The position numbers were made by a program, and so were the translations under genes. Shown here piece by piece: positions 43,552 through 52,293 of a stretch of DNA of 64,000 nucleotides (positions within the stretch are counted from its first letter, which is position 1; each line of letters opens with the position of its first letter). The notes under the pieces were generated by a model. That model was not told the origin of the DNA and made no database searches. It was given only the letters and a program-made list of their open reading frames with translations. This stretch comes from Evansella sp041820985 (GTDB taxonomy: Bacteria; Bacillota; Bacilli; Bacillales; Salisediminibacteriaceae), in NCBI RefSeq assembly GCF_041820985.1, contig NZ_JBGUAU010000024.1, positions 19,012 to 83,011 on the forward strand, in the 5' to 3' direction.

Positions 43552-44691
43552 TTAATTGTTGGTTTCTAGCCATTTTCTATAGTAATAGGCCGTATTTTCT
43601 CCCATTGTTTTTAAGGAGAAGGTAGAAATAATATCATTTCTTCCCTGATCGGTCAATTTACGTTTTAGATCATCATCTTTATATATACGTTCTATTGCTT
43701 CTGTTAACTGTGAGACGCTTTTTGGTTCTACAACTAAAGAATTGTCTTCGTCTTTTGCAAAATCCTTCACACCACCGACTCCAGTGGTAACAACAGGTAC
43801 ACCTGTGGATAGGGCTTCCATCACAGATAGACCTAACCCTTCTGATAAGGAACTGCTTACGTAGCAATCTAACGCCCTTAAGCAGCTATCAATGTTCCCT
43901 CGAAAGCCTGCAAATGTAAAAACATCTTGGATGTTCTCACGTTCCACTAATTGCTCTAGCTCCTTCCGATGTGATCCATCTCCAATTAACACGAATCGAA
44001 AGGAGTCTGGATACACTTTATGAAGCTCCGAACAAGCTCTAACGAAATTATCAAAACCTTTTACCGCTTGGATACGTCCAATAGCGCCTATTAGGAAGGT
44101 ATCACTCGATTTCCCCCACTCCTCGGCTAACTCTAAGGCTTTCTGATCATTCCTTGGAGCAAATTTATTTGTATCAATTCCATGATGGATAATCTGTACT
44201 TTCGAACTATTAATTCCATCTTCTAATAATTGATCTTGTATTTTATTGGAAATAGCAATGAAGTAGTCCGTTAAATCTCTTGTACTTCTTTCCAACATAT
44301 ATGCTAACCGGTAGGCAATAGGGTGCTCATAATCATATTTCAAAATACTATGAACCGTCGTTACTACAGGGGATATCCCTACCCTTTTTGCAGCTATTCT
44401 TCCAAAGAAATTAGCCTTAACACCATGAGTATGAACAATATCAGGGTTTTCTTCTTTCAACAATTTCATTAATGCAAACAAAAGACGTAAATCAAAACGT
44501 CCGTAATCTAAAACTTTTACACGAATCCCTTGTTCACGTAGATATTCGGCAAAAATGGAATCATAAAAGCATACAACTAAGGGATTCATATTCTCATTCT
44601 TTAGTTCCTTTAGTAAATGAATAATATGATCTTCCGCTCCACCAAATTCTCCGCCACCAATAATATGAATAACGCGACATGCTGATTTCAT
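43552..44691 (-). CDS. Glycosyltransferase, family 4 (GT-B)
   Basis: A roughly 379-residue glycosyltransferase. The N-terminal acceptor loop is VIHIIGGGEFGGAEDHI. In the donor domain are IGAIGRIQAVKGFDNFVRAC, the EX7E motif in SSSLSEGLGLSVMEALSTGVPVVTTGVGGV, and NSLVVEPKS. ATG 44689-44691 is chosen: GGAAG lies 8 bases upstream, while a longer frame to 44742 adds a stretch unlike any GT start. It may add a sugar to the wall polymer or to another envelope glycan together with the flippase upstream. Confidence 0.88.
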   Translation of the reverse strand: MKSACRVIHIIGGGEFGGAEDHIIHLLKELKNENMNPLVVCFYDSIFAEYLREQGIRVKVLDYGRFDLRLLFALMKLLKEENPDIVHTHGVKANFFGRIAAKRVGISPVVTTVHSILKYDYEHPIAYRLAYMLERSTRDLTDYFIAISNKIQDQLLEDGINSSKVQIIHHGIDTNKFAPRNDQKALELAEEWGKSSDTFLIGAIGRIQAVKGFDNFVRACSELHKVYPDSFRFVLIGDGSHRKELEQLVERENIQDVFTFAGFRGNIDSCLRALDCYVSSSLSEGLGLSVMEALSTGVPVVTTGVGGVKDFAKDEDNSLVVEPKSVSQLTEAIERIYKDDDLKRKLTDQGRNDIISTFSLKTMGENTAYYYRKWLETNN

Positions 44692-44876
44692 TTTCTTCAC
44701 TTCCATCAAATAGGTTGGCAAGTATATTTTATTGTATCTCACTCCATACTTTTTATCAATGAATTAAATTTCCCCTCAGAATAATAGAACGATTATTTTT
44801 TTAGTCAAAAAGGTGCTATATAACATTCTCGTGACAATGTTTAAGTCAAGAAAGTTACCCATTTTTCTGAAGCACG

Positions 44877-46646
44877 TTATTTTTTATTGGTATGATTTAC
44901 ATAAAGCATTTGTAAAAGATTAATTTTTTGAACAAAGTTAAGTTGATTTGTTTGAAAAAGCTGTTGTAAGTCAGTTTCATTCAATTGTTTCTCCAACACG
45001 CTCAAACCATCAGAATATTGGGAAACAGTCTCCTTCCATTCCTTACTACTTAGTATACTATTCCAATCAAACCATGGCCCCTGATATTTTGCATTTTTAT
45101 TTACTTTTTTCTCTATTTCTCTCACTGACCAAATGGATGCTTGAACAAAGCTATTAATGTACCATGGATAATATGGAAGCTTCCCTTCTCCATGGAACAG
45201 CCATTGTGTAGGCTTTAAATACGGTTTTACCGCCTTATGAAATAAACGTCGATTTAACTTCCAGCTTTGACTAACCTTCGCACTTAGTTTTACAACATCC
45301 TTCGCTGTAAAGGGCTCATAACTGGAAAATAGTCTTCTGTTACCGTGAATATTGGAGATATTTACATTCATGGAACTAGGCCATAATTCAAACCATTCTT
45401 CTGCCGATTCTGTCCGAAACTCTTTTACATAATTTAGATGTTCCGTACGACGTTTTTGTAGATCCACTAATACTTCTTTTTTAAAAACAGGATGAGATAT
45501 GGATTCACTTGCAGAGTAATTCCCTCTCTTGATATGTGGGAAAAATGGTACTAAATGAGTTCCCTTTAGTTTTCGAATATGAGAGCCCTTTAAGAGAGCA
45601 TCTGCTAGTAATCCACCAAAAACTGCCGTGTATTTCTCGAATTGGCACTCTTTATGAATCCCATACGTATGCACATGAAAATACTGAGCTCCGCTACCAA
45701 CTAACTCTGAGCAATTTGGTAGCATCGTGAGGTACCTCATCTTATTATGGGTAACAACCTTAAGATTTGCATCATACGCCTTCGCAGCTTTTTCAGCAAT
45801 TTCCCCTTCTCTATTCATCTCTTCAAGAAAAATATAAGCATTTCTATTTTTCTTATGAGCTAACAAAGCGGAAATAACACGGGAATCCTCTCCACCACTT
45901 AAAAACTGAGCTACGTTATCAGTATGATCTGTGATGGCATTAACATAGCTCTCCAGGCCCTTTCGAAGCTCTTTGGCAGCATCTGCTAAGGAATGATACT
46001 TGTTCTCTTCTTTCGGTATCCAGTAAGGAGTAACATGAAAATTACTCCCCTTCACTTCATGGATACTTGCAGGGGCAATTTGCTTAATATTGATATAATT
46101 TGTATATGGATAAGTAACAGCTCCATATAAAACGAAATCTACTTGGGAGACTTCATCTATTTGTTCACTTTGATCTGAGGCTTTTGCTAAAACATCTACA
46201 TGTGTGGACAACATAACATTCTCTTTTTCCTGATAAACATACACTGGAATAAAAGACATTAAATCTGTCATGCACGTCATTTCATATGTCTCTTTGTCCA
46301 TAATAAACAGAACGAAAGGTCCACTAACATCCTCCTCAGGTTGAAACTCTCCCTTTTTCCACCTATGAAAAATGGAAGAAGTACCCTCATTATTTTTCGA
46401 AAAAGCTAGGTGTTTATTCTCTTCATAACAAAGAACAGGCCCCCCTATCACTATACAAATATATTTCTCTGTTTCGTAAGGCTCGAAGCCTGCATAATGA
46501 CTTCTACTAACGGCAAGAGAGCCCCATTCTCCGTGATATTCCATCACAAACGGGGAATCACCTTCGTAAATGGATGTTACATATTGTGATAACACTTGTT
46601 CCTTCATTCTCTTCCGTGTATATATAAAATCGCTCAAGGAAAACAC
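44877..46646 (-). CDS. Asparagine synthetase-like amidotransferase, probably without glutaminase
   Basis: A 589-residue protein of the AsnB superfamily. The N-terminal half (about 1-190) has the Ntn-hydrolase fold pattern (SGPFVLFIMD, MTDLMSFIPVYVYQEKENVMLSTHVDVLA), but no cysteine follows the initiator Met (MFSLSD), so it cannot use glutamine in the usual way. The C-terminal half has the PP-loop FLSGGEDSRVISALLAH (near residue 240) for adenylation. Relatives include AsnB, beta-lactam synthetase and lasso-peptide cyclases, plus uncharacterised enzymes in capsule loci. It may activate a carboxyl group to form an amide on a glycan or peptide. Neighbours: a glycosyltransferase and a flippase. 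Confidence 0.82.
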   Translation of the reverse strand: MFSLSDFIYTRKRMKEQVLSQYVTSIYEGDSPFVMEYHGEWGSLAVSRSHYAGFEPYETEKYICIVIGGPVLCYEENKHLAFSKNNEGTSSIFHRWKKGEFQPEEDVSGPFVLFIMDKETYEMTCMTDLMSFIPVYVYQEKENVMLSTHVDVLAKASDQSEQIDEVSQVDFVLYGAVTYPYTNYINIKQIAPASIHEVKGSNFHVTPYWIPKEENKYHSLADAAKELRKGLESYVNAITDHTDNVAQFLSGGEDSRVISALLAHKKNRNAYIFLEEMNREGEIAEKAAKAYDANLKVVTHNKMRYLTMLPNCSELVGSGAQYFHVHTYGIHKECQFEKYTAVFGGLLADALLKGSHIRKLKGTHLVPFFPHIKRGNYSASESISHPVFKKEVLVDLQKRRTEHLNYVKEFRTESAEEWFELWPSSMNVNISNIHGNRRLFSSYEPFTAKDVVKLSAKVSQSWKLNRRLFHKAVKPYLKPTQWLFHGEGKLPYYPWYINSFVQASIWSVREIEKKVNKNAKYQGPWFDWNSILSSKEWKETVSQYSDGLSVLEKQLNETDLQQLFQTNQLNFVQKINLLQMLYVNHTNKK

Positions 46647-46744
46647 CTCTTTATTTTTCTAGGCTTTGTTCACTTTGTGTTTCATCTCTTTTTAGGTTAG
46701 TGGGCCCTTCCACATACTGACCCCCACGTCTACAGAGTAATTAC

Positions 46745-48052
46745 TTAGTTTGCCTTCTCTGCCATCCGCTTATCCTGTGCCTTACTTAATCGGATCGTTA
46801 AGAGTATGAGTATGATATTTAGAATTGCTCCTGAGACTCCAAAGAATGCAATTGCGATAACATCACTTTGGAATAAATAATATCCTAACGCTAAAGCTAC
46901 CATACGAACAATCAACATTACTACCGTCATTTTTAAATGAAACTTTTGTGCGGACAAAACCGGTAGTGCCATCACACTCGGTCGATTCATAAATCCAAAT
47001 AAAGACCATAACGCGATCCAGCGCCCGTATTCGCCAGCAGTAGCCCATTCAGAGCCTAATACAAATCCAAAAAGCCATGGACCGATCAAAATGACTAGTC
47101 CATATGGAACAACACCTATTGCACCTAAAACCAACGTTGCTTTCATAATTAAGCCCGTAATAGCTTGTCCATTGTTTGCAGCCTCTGATATCTTTGGATA
47201 AAAAACATCACCGACAGATTTCCCAAGAAGTTGCGTCGGCATTGCAAGTATTGATTTCCCAACTCCATAAAGTCCTACTGCTACTGGACCGAAAAAGCTA
47301 GATAACATAAGAACAGGAATACTTTGCGAAGCCGCATTAATAAACGTCTCAGGAGCACGATATTTCGGAAAGTCGACATATTTCTTCGCCAACGTTTTTT
47401 TGGAAAAAGCAGAAGAATGATCTTCGGGGTCACCCTTCTTAAACATCTCACGTTTCGCAAAATAGATCATCATACCGGCCTTAATACCTTGGCCTAGAAT
47501 CATCATAACAATAAGCACTGCTGCAACAGGACTAAAGAACCCTATTAGTAACGTGGAACCTTGAACGATCAACGCTCCTAAGAACGTTACCTTTGCTGTA
47601 TACTTAAATTGTTTTTTTCGAATGAGCCATTGTTCTCCAATTTGCAACAGACTAGCAAATAGAATAACAAGTGGTATTAAATAAATGAATTCACTAATGG
47701 ACTCCAGCTTGAATAGCGAAATAATTTGTTGATGGAATAGAAGCAATAACAAGATCGTAACCATCGCAATGATAACAGATACAAAAAAGGAAAGTCGAGC
47801 GAGTCCTTTTGCTTCACTATCTTTCTTAGGTAACACAATACCGATGGGAAACGTTAATGCAGCAATGGGAGTAATGATCAGCACTATTGCATTAAAAGCG
47901 GTATAAAAGCCATATTGTTCTGGACCATATAACCTCGTAATAATAGGAATTAATGCCATGGCAAGAATTTGTGCCCCAGCTGTTCCACTAGCAACAATCA
48001 TGACATTTTTCACAAATGTATTTTTAAATAAAGCTCGTATTCGAGTTACCAT
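46745..48052 (-). CDS. Polysaccharide flippase (oligosaccharide flippase family)
   Basis: A 435-residue membrane protein with about 12 helices and the MOP-superfamily start FVKNVMIVASGTAGAQILAMALIPIITRLYGPEQYG. It resembles Wzx/TuaB-type flippases. It is followed on the same strand by the asparagine-synthetase-like gene and the glycosyltransferase, so these three probably form one operon for making and moving a lipid-linked saccharide. It is divergent from the O-antigen ligase/polymerase operon at 48303, which could act on the same substrate. Confidence 0.87.
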   Translation of the reverse strand: MVTRIRALFKNTFVKNVMIVASGTAGAQILAMALIPIITRLYGPEQYGFYTAFNAIVLIITPIAALTFPIGIVLPKKDSEAKGLARLSFFVSVIIAMVTILLLLLFHQQIISLFKLESISEFIYLIPLVILFASLLQIGEQWLIRKKQFKYTAKVTFLGALIVQGSTLLIGFFSPVAAVLIVMMILGQGIKAGMMIYFAKREMFKKGDPEDHSSAFSKKTLAKKYVDFPKYRAPETFINAASQSIPVLMLSSFFGPVAVGLYGVGKSILAMPTQLLGKSVGDVFYPKISEAANNGQAITGLIMKATLVLGAIGVVPYGLVILIGPWLFGFVLGSEWATAGEYGRWIALWSLFGFMNRPSVMALPVLSAQKFHLKMTVVMLIVRMVALALGYYLFQSDVIAIAFFGVSGAILNIILILLTIRLSKAQDKRMAEKAN

Positions 48053-48302
48053 TATAGTCTCCTTTTAGAATGAAAGAGGTAAATTTCTAAAGGTAATTAT
48101 AGCTTACTCTCTTTTCTTTTGTCATTAACAATTGTTACTTATTAAATGGAAGTAATGCCCCCATGAATGTCTTTGACAATGATAAGGAAAAGTTCACGAC
48201 AACATTTTAAGGTGATGTTTTTTTATTATATTTATATTATACTTGAACAAGTATGGAGTATGGCGAAAACTGTGGAAAAATTGCGAACTGGAGGTAAAAC
48301 TG

Positions 48303-49532
48303 TTGAAATATTTAACTATAAATAATATGGAAAAGTCTGCACTATATATGCTTCTCGCTTTTCCAATCGTTGATTATATTTTTAGGCATTGGATTAAAAT
48401 TGGTGGTGGATTGTGGGATAAAGCGGTCATTGCCTTTCTTGTCATGCTGGCTATCTATTATAAATTTGAGACTGACCGAGTAGAATCGGGTTTAAAACAA
48501 CCATTTACTGTGTTTATTATGTTTGGAATTACACTTCTCTTCCTAAATATGAATAACTTCTCCATTAGCTTTGAAGGGTTTCGTTCTGTATTCCAGTTTA
48601 TGGTTACCTTTCTTATAGGCTATTATTTATTTAAAAAAAGAGACAATTGGATTTACGCTATTCGCTTTCTTGTAGTTGTGGGCTTCATTGTTGCATTATA
48701 TGGATTAGCACAGCCTTTTTTAGGAGTTCAAATGCCGGCTGGTTGGGTAGATTCTGGAGAAGTTCAACGATTTCGTGCCTTTTCCATCGTTCAAAGCCCC
48801 AATGTTCTAGGCAGCTACATGGCCATGCTTATTCCAATTGGAATTGGCTTGTTCTTTGCTGAAAATAATAAAAAGTGGAAATTTTTCTGGGTTATTATTA
48901 CGGGAATTCTATTATTATGTTTACTTGCGACGTATTCTCGTGGTGCTTGGATAGCCTTTGCAGCTGCTATTGCTTTCTTCGCTATCTTAATTGATCGAAG
49001 AGCGTTAATTGCAGTAGGTATTGCCGGAATTGCCGTATTGATTCTCATGCCAGGTGTGGTAGACCGTTTCACCTATCTTTTTTCTGATACGTATTTAGAA
49101 AGAAGTAGTGAGGACGGCCGTATTGCTAGGTGGGGAAATGCTATGGACCAGGCAAGGTCTGAGCCATTTTTCGGACGAGGACTAGGGCACTATGGCGGTG
49201 CGGTTGCTGCTAGAAACTTAGGAGTAACCTATGTAGATAATTACTACGCAAAAACACTTGCAGAAACCGGTCTCTTTGGACTATCCCTTTTTATCTGGTT
49301 GTTATTGGCCACTATATATAAAGGATATCAAAGGATTCGAGATACAGAGGATAAACAGTTACGGTGGCTGATGCGTGGTGTTCTTTCTGGTTTAACTGCT
49401 GTTGTTCTTCATAATGGGGTAGAAAATATATTCGAGGTTCCATTTATGACCGCATATTTTTGGTTATTAGCTGGTTCTTTACTAGCAGCTCCATTACTTT
49501 TAGCAAAAGAGGTGAGCCAGCATGATGAATAA
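48303..49532 (+). CDS. O-antigen ligase/polymerase (Wzy_C/WaaL-like)
   Basis: A roughly 409-residue membrane protein with 11-12 helices. The typical Wzy_C loop contains FRAFSIVQSPNVLGSYMAMLIPIGIG, then LLATYSRGAWIAFAAA, and a large outside loop ending EPFFGRGLGHYGGAVAARNLG, with H in GHYGG the expected key residue. Such enzymes join or polymerise lipid-linked glycans on the outer face. TTG 48303 is the likely start, with GGAGG 8 bases before it; a frame opening at 48243 falls near the transcription start. It overlaps the next gene by 11 bp. Confidence 0.88.
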   Translation: MKYLTINNMEKSALYMLLAFPIVDYIFRHWIKIGGGLWDKAVIAFLVMLAIYYKFETDRVESGLKQPFTVFIMFGITLLFLNMNNFSISFEGFRSVFQFMVTFLIGYYLFKKRDNWIYAIRFLVVVGFIVALYGLAQPFLGVQMPAGWVDSGEVQRFRAFSIVQSPNVLGSYMAMLIPIGIGLFFAENNKKWKFFWVIITGILLLCLLATYSRGAWIAFAAAIAFFAILIDRRALIAVGIAGIAVLILMPGVVDRFTYLFSDTYLERSSEDGRIARWGNAMDQARSEPFFGRGLGHYGGAVAARNLGVTYVDNYYAKTLAETGLFGLSLFIWLLLATIYKGYQRIRDTEDKQLRWLMRGVLSGLTAVVLHNGVENIFEVPFMTAYFWLLAGSLLAAPLLLAKEVSQHDE

Positions 49533-51147
49533 ATTAAAACCTATTCTGATTCAAACCTTGAAATGGGGTGCTCTTGGGGTATACAGTTTCTTTGCATACC
49601 ATTTGTTACTTGTACCTTTTGTATTGGAATTTTCTATTATAGGATTGGTCATCGGGTGGGGAGGCTTACTTGCTTTATTTTTTATAATCCCGTCAAAGAA
49701 TCGAAAACAGGTTGCAATTTACTTATTTTTACTAGTTTTCACAGTAAAAGCACTTGAAAATATAGGGTTCTTAATTAATTTCACAAGAATTTCATATTTT
49801 ATCATTGTGCTACTTGCTATTTACATTATTGGTAGATTTTACGGAAAATTAAGTAACACTATTGTAATGACACTAATCGCAACAGTGATAATTATTAATT
49901 TTACTGTTGATAGAGGCGAATTAAGAATGGCAAATCATTTTACAAAGTTATGGGAAAGTCCCGTTCTTTACACAGGTAATACCGTTGATTATTTTCCATT
50001 AACAGTTCGCGATATAGATAATGATGGACAATATGAAATCATTACATTCGGACATAGCCATGAATTAGTGGAGTTATATGAAGAGCGAGTAAGAAAAGGC
50101 TTAGATCCTGATAGAATGCCATACGACCTTGAAGAAGAGAAACTGTTTATTTATATATACAAGTGGGATGGAAAAGAATTTACCAGAGTAGATAATGAAA
50201 CAGTTGACCTGGACGAGCTACGCCCTTACTTACCGAAGGATTATATTGGGTTCCCATACTTTGTTTGGGATGAGGACTTCACACTTGTTCCACAAACTCA
50301 ATTACAAGACTTAGCAGAAAAAACTGGTCAATTTGGTGCTAGTCCATTTCATATTTTCAACCAAGACATACATGCCATCAATCAATATTTAACTATTTAT
50401 GACGGAATTTATGATAAAAAAGATGAATTCAATCTTAATACGAATATAGAACAAATTAAGATTGAAGATGGTGAGTTAAATATCGTACGTGAAGGCAATG
50501 ATATTATTTCTATGTCAACAAGAGCAACTAAAATCATTGATTTGATCCAAACTGATGATGGGCTTGGACTTCTTCTGTTAAGTGATCAACTAGAGCTTTG
50601 GAATATTACCGACGGAAACGAACTAGAACTTACTCACGTTTTAACAGAAAATGAAATTAGCGATGTGATGAACAGTGAATATATCGTAGCGGACCTTCAG
50701 CACGATGGAAACGGGGAAATACTTATTTCCTCTGCAACATCAAGGATTATCAAACCGCTTCCTAATGGAGAATGGGATATTTTATTCACATCAAGAGATA
50801 CAAGCTTACGATTTGAAGATTTTGGTACGATTGGTTCACAAAACGATCCTGGAATCGTTGCACTTTCGAAAAGCCTTGTTCGAAATAATCCACTGCGTTT
50901 CCTAACTGGATTTTCATACACTGATGAAGGGCTTCAGCAGGATTGGAAGTCATTCCTATCTTTAATCAACGTTTCTAGTGTTGATATAACAGGGGATGGT
51001 CAAAATGAGCTAGTAGCAACAATTTGGAGAAGCCATAGAATTTATGTTTTTAGTAAGCATGGATTACCAGTTACGACATTCTTACTATCAATTTTAGCCT
51101 TGTTCGTTTTATATACTGCTTATTGGAGGAGGAAAACACATGCCTAA
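49522..51147 (+). CDS. Membrane protein with FG-GAP/VCBS-like repeats
   Basis: A 541-residue protein with about five N-terminal membrane helices (to about residue 125) and one C-terminal helix (about 512-532) ending RRKTHA. The exterior domain between carries three calcium-loop-like units: VRDIDNDGQYEIITFG, VADLQHDGNGEILISS and VDITGDGQNELVATIW. These resemble FG-GAP/VCBS beta-propeller blades with D.D.DG..E loops. I recognise no named family. It overlaps the O-antigen ligase/polymerase gene upstream by 11 bp and the lipoprotein gene downstream by 8 bp, so it is likely to work with both, perhaps as a sensor or scaffold for glycan polymerisation. Confidence 0.75.
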   Translation: MMNKLKPILIQTLKWGALGVYSFFAYHLLLVPFVLEFSIIGLVIGWGGLLALFFIIPSKNRKQVAIYLFLLVFTVKALENIGFLINFTRISYFIIVLLAIYIIGRFYGKLSNTIVMTLIATVIIINFTVDRGELRMANHFTKLWESPVLYTGNTVDYFPLTVRDIDNDGQYEIITFGHSHELVELYEERVRKGLDPDRMPYDLEEEKLFIYIYKWDGKEFTRVDNETVDLDELRPYLPKDYIGFPYFVWDEDFTLVPQTQLQDLAEKTGQFGASPFHIFNQDIHAINQYLTIYDGIYDKKDEFNLNTNIEQIKIEDGELNIVREGNDIISMSTRATKIIDLIQTDDGLGLLLLSDQLELWNITDGNELELTHVLTENEISDVMNSEYIVADLQHDGNGEILISSATSRIIKPLPNGEWDILFTSRDTSLRFEDFGTIGSQNDPGIVALSKSLVRNNPLRFLTGFSYTDEGLQQDWKSFLSLINVSSVDITGDGQNELVATIWRSHRIYVFSKHGLPVTTFLLSILALFVLYTAYWRRKTHA

Positions 51148-52048
51148 ATTTGGATTACTTATAACCTATTTAGCGTTGTTTGTGGGGTTAGCTGGATGCT
51201 CTACTCTTCCTTCTGCTGAAAATGTATTTGAAAACAATGATACGGCAATTGAAGCTAACGAAGTGCAAGCTACTGTTTCCTTAGTTGATGCAATTGATTA
51301 CACACAATCTGATTTATTGGATCGCTATTGGTTTAGAGCCTATGTTGCAAACAATATTGAAAAAAGACGTATTACCCATCGATCAGCAAATGGAATTGTT
51401 GTTCAACCAGAAGGTTATTACATGAACAACACATTTATTACAAGACCATATGAGTACTTTCAGACTGATGGACAAAGTTACGTTCGTAATAATAAAAATT
51501 GGTTCCGAGGACGAGAGCCTATCGTCTCATTTGATCCATTTTACGGCTTCGAGGAATGGAGTCCTTTCTTTGATCGCTCTGAAATCATAGGGGAAGACCT
51601 TGTTCTGAGTGTCCCTACGGCTGTACATCAAATTGAGTTAACAGGAAGAGAGTTATCGGAGCTTGACTCTCCACTTATCGAGCAACTCACAGGAAGAGAA
51701 ATCGACAGACTCACACCGATACTTGATCAAACGAGAATCCGAGTTCTCTTTTATATAGGACAACCTGAAAAAAGCACGGGAGATATGAATGTGTTACCGA
51801 TTATATATAAATATCAAACATGGATTCAAATGCCAATTCCAGGGGCTGGCTATATGGAACAGGAAATTCAGCACTTCCTATTTAGAGTAAACGAAGAAGT
51901 TGTAAGATTACCTGATGTAGATCAAATCGAGAGATATGTAATAGAGATCGATAGGCAAGAGCAAGAAGATCAAATGAAGGAAGAGCTTGAACAAATGGAA
52001 GAGGATATCGAGGAAATAGAGGAACAGCTAAAAAAAGAGAATGATTAA
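51140..52048 (+). CDS. Lipoprotein of unknown function
   Basis: A 302-residue exported protein. The lipobox LAGC at about residues 17-20 follows a hydrophobic core and predicts lipidation at Cys20. The body is mixed alpha/beta, acidic and Tyr/Phe-rich (WFRGREPIVSFDPFYGFEEW). The last 40 residues are a highly charged Glu/Gln coiled coil (QEQEDQMKEELEQMEEDIEE). No family recognised. Its ATG lies inside the end of the FG-GAP-like gene (8-bp overlap), with GGAGGAGG upstream, so it is translationally coupled. The operon ends at the GTAGCACCTAC repeat downstream. Confidence 0.8.
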   Translation: MPKFGLLITYLALFVGLAGCSTLPSAENVFENNDTAIEANEVQATVSLVDAIDYTQSDLLDRYWFRAYVANNIEKRRITHRSANGIVVQPEGYYMNNTFITRPYEYFQTDGQSYVRNNKNWFRGREPIVSFDPFYGFEEWSPFFDRSEIIGEDLVLSVPTAVHQIELTGRELSELDSPLIEQLTGREIDRLTPILDQTRIRVLFYIGQPEKSTGDMNVLPIIYKYQTWIQMPIPGAGYMEQEIQHFLFRVNEEVVRLPDVDQIERYVIEIDRQEQEDQMKEELEQMEEDIEEIEEQLKKEND

Positions 52049-52063
52049 GGGTGAGGGAGAATA

Positions 52064-52166
52064 ATGGTAGCACCTACCTTCGCTGGGCAGATTTTGTCCA
52101 ACGAAAGTAGGTGCTACTTTCATACTTCCGCGGGGCAGATTTGTTCCAGCGAAAGTAGGTGCTACC
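52064..52166. repeat. GTAGCACCTAC element, long form
   Basis: GTAGCACCTACCTTCGCTGG, then CAGATTTTGTCCAACGAAAG and TAGGTGCTAC, followed by a near copy of the second half (CTTCCGCGGGGCAGATTTGT...GAAAGTAGGTGCTACC). CTTCGCTGG also pairs with CCAACGAAAG, extending the stem. Between the lipoprotein gene and the 831-residue protein gene. Confidence 0.85.
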
Positions 52167-52293
52167 TTATTAAACAAAATTGTACTTTATGCCGATAAAT
52201 ATATTATATCCATACTATTTTACCAGGTATATTCTCCTAGTAAAATCAACAGAGATTGCACAATACATATATCTTTAGGAGAGTGAGAAGAAA

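Noticed and set aside
44877..46646. Ordinary asparagine synthetase AsnB
   Set aside because: The N-terminal catalytic cysteine is missing and the gene lies between glycan genes.
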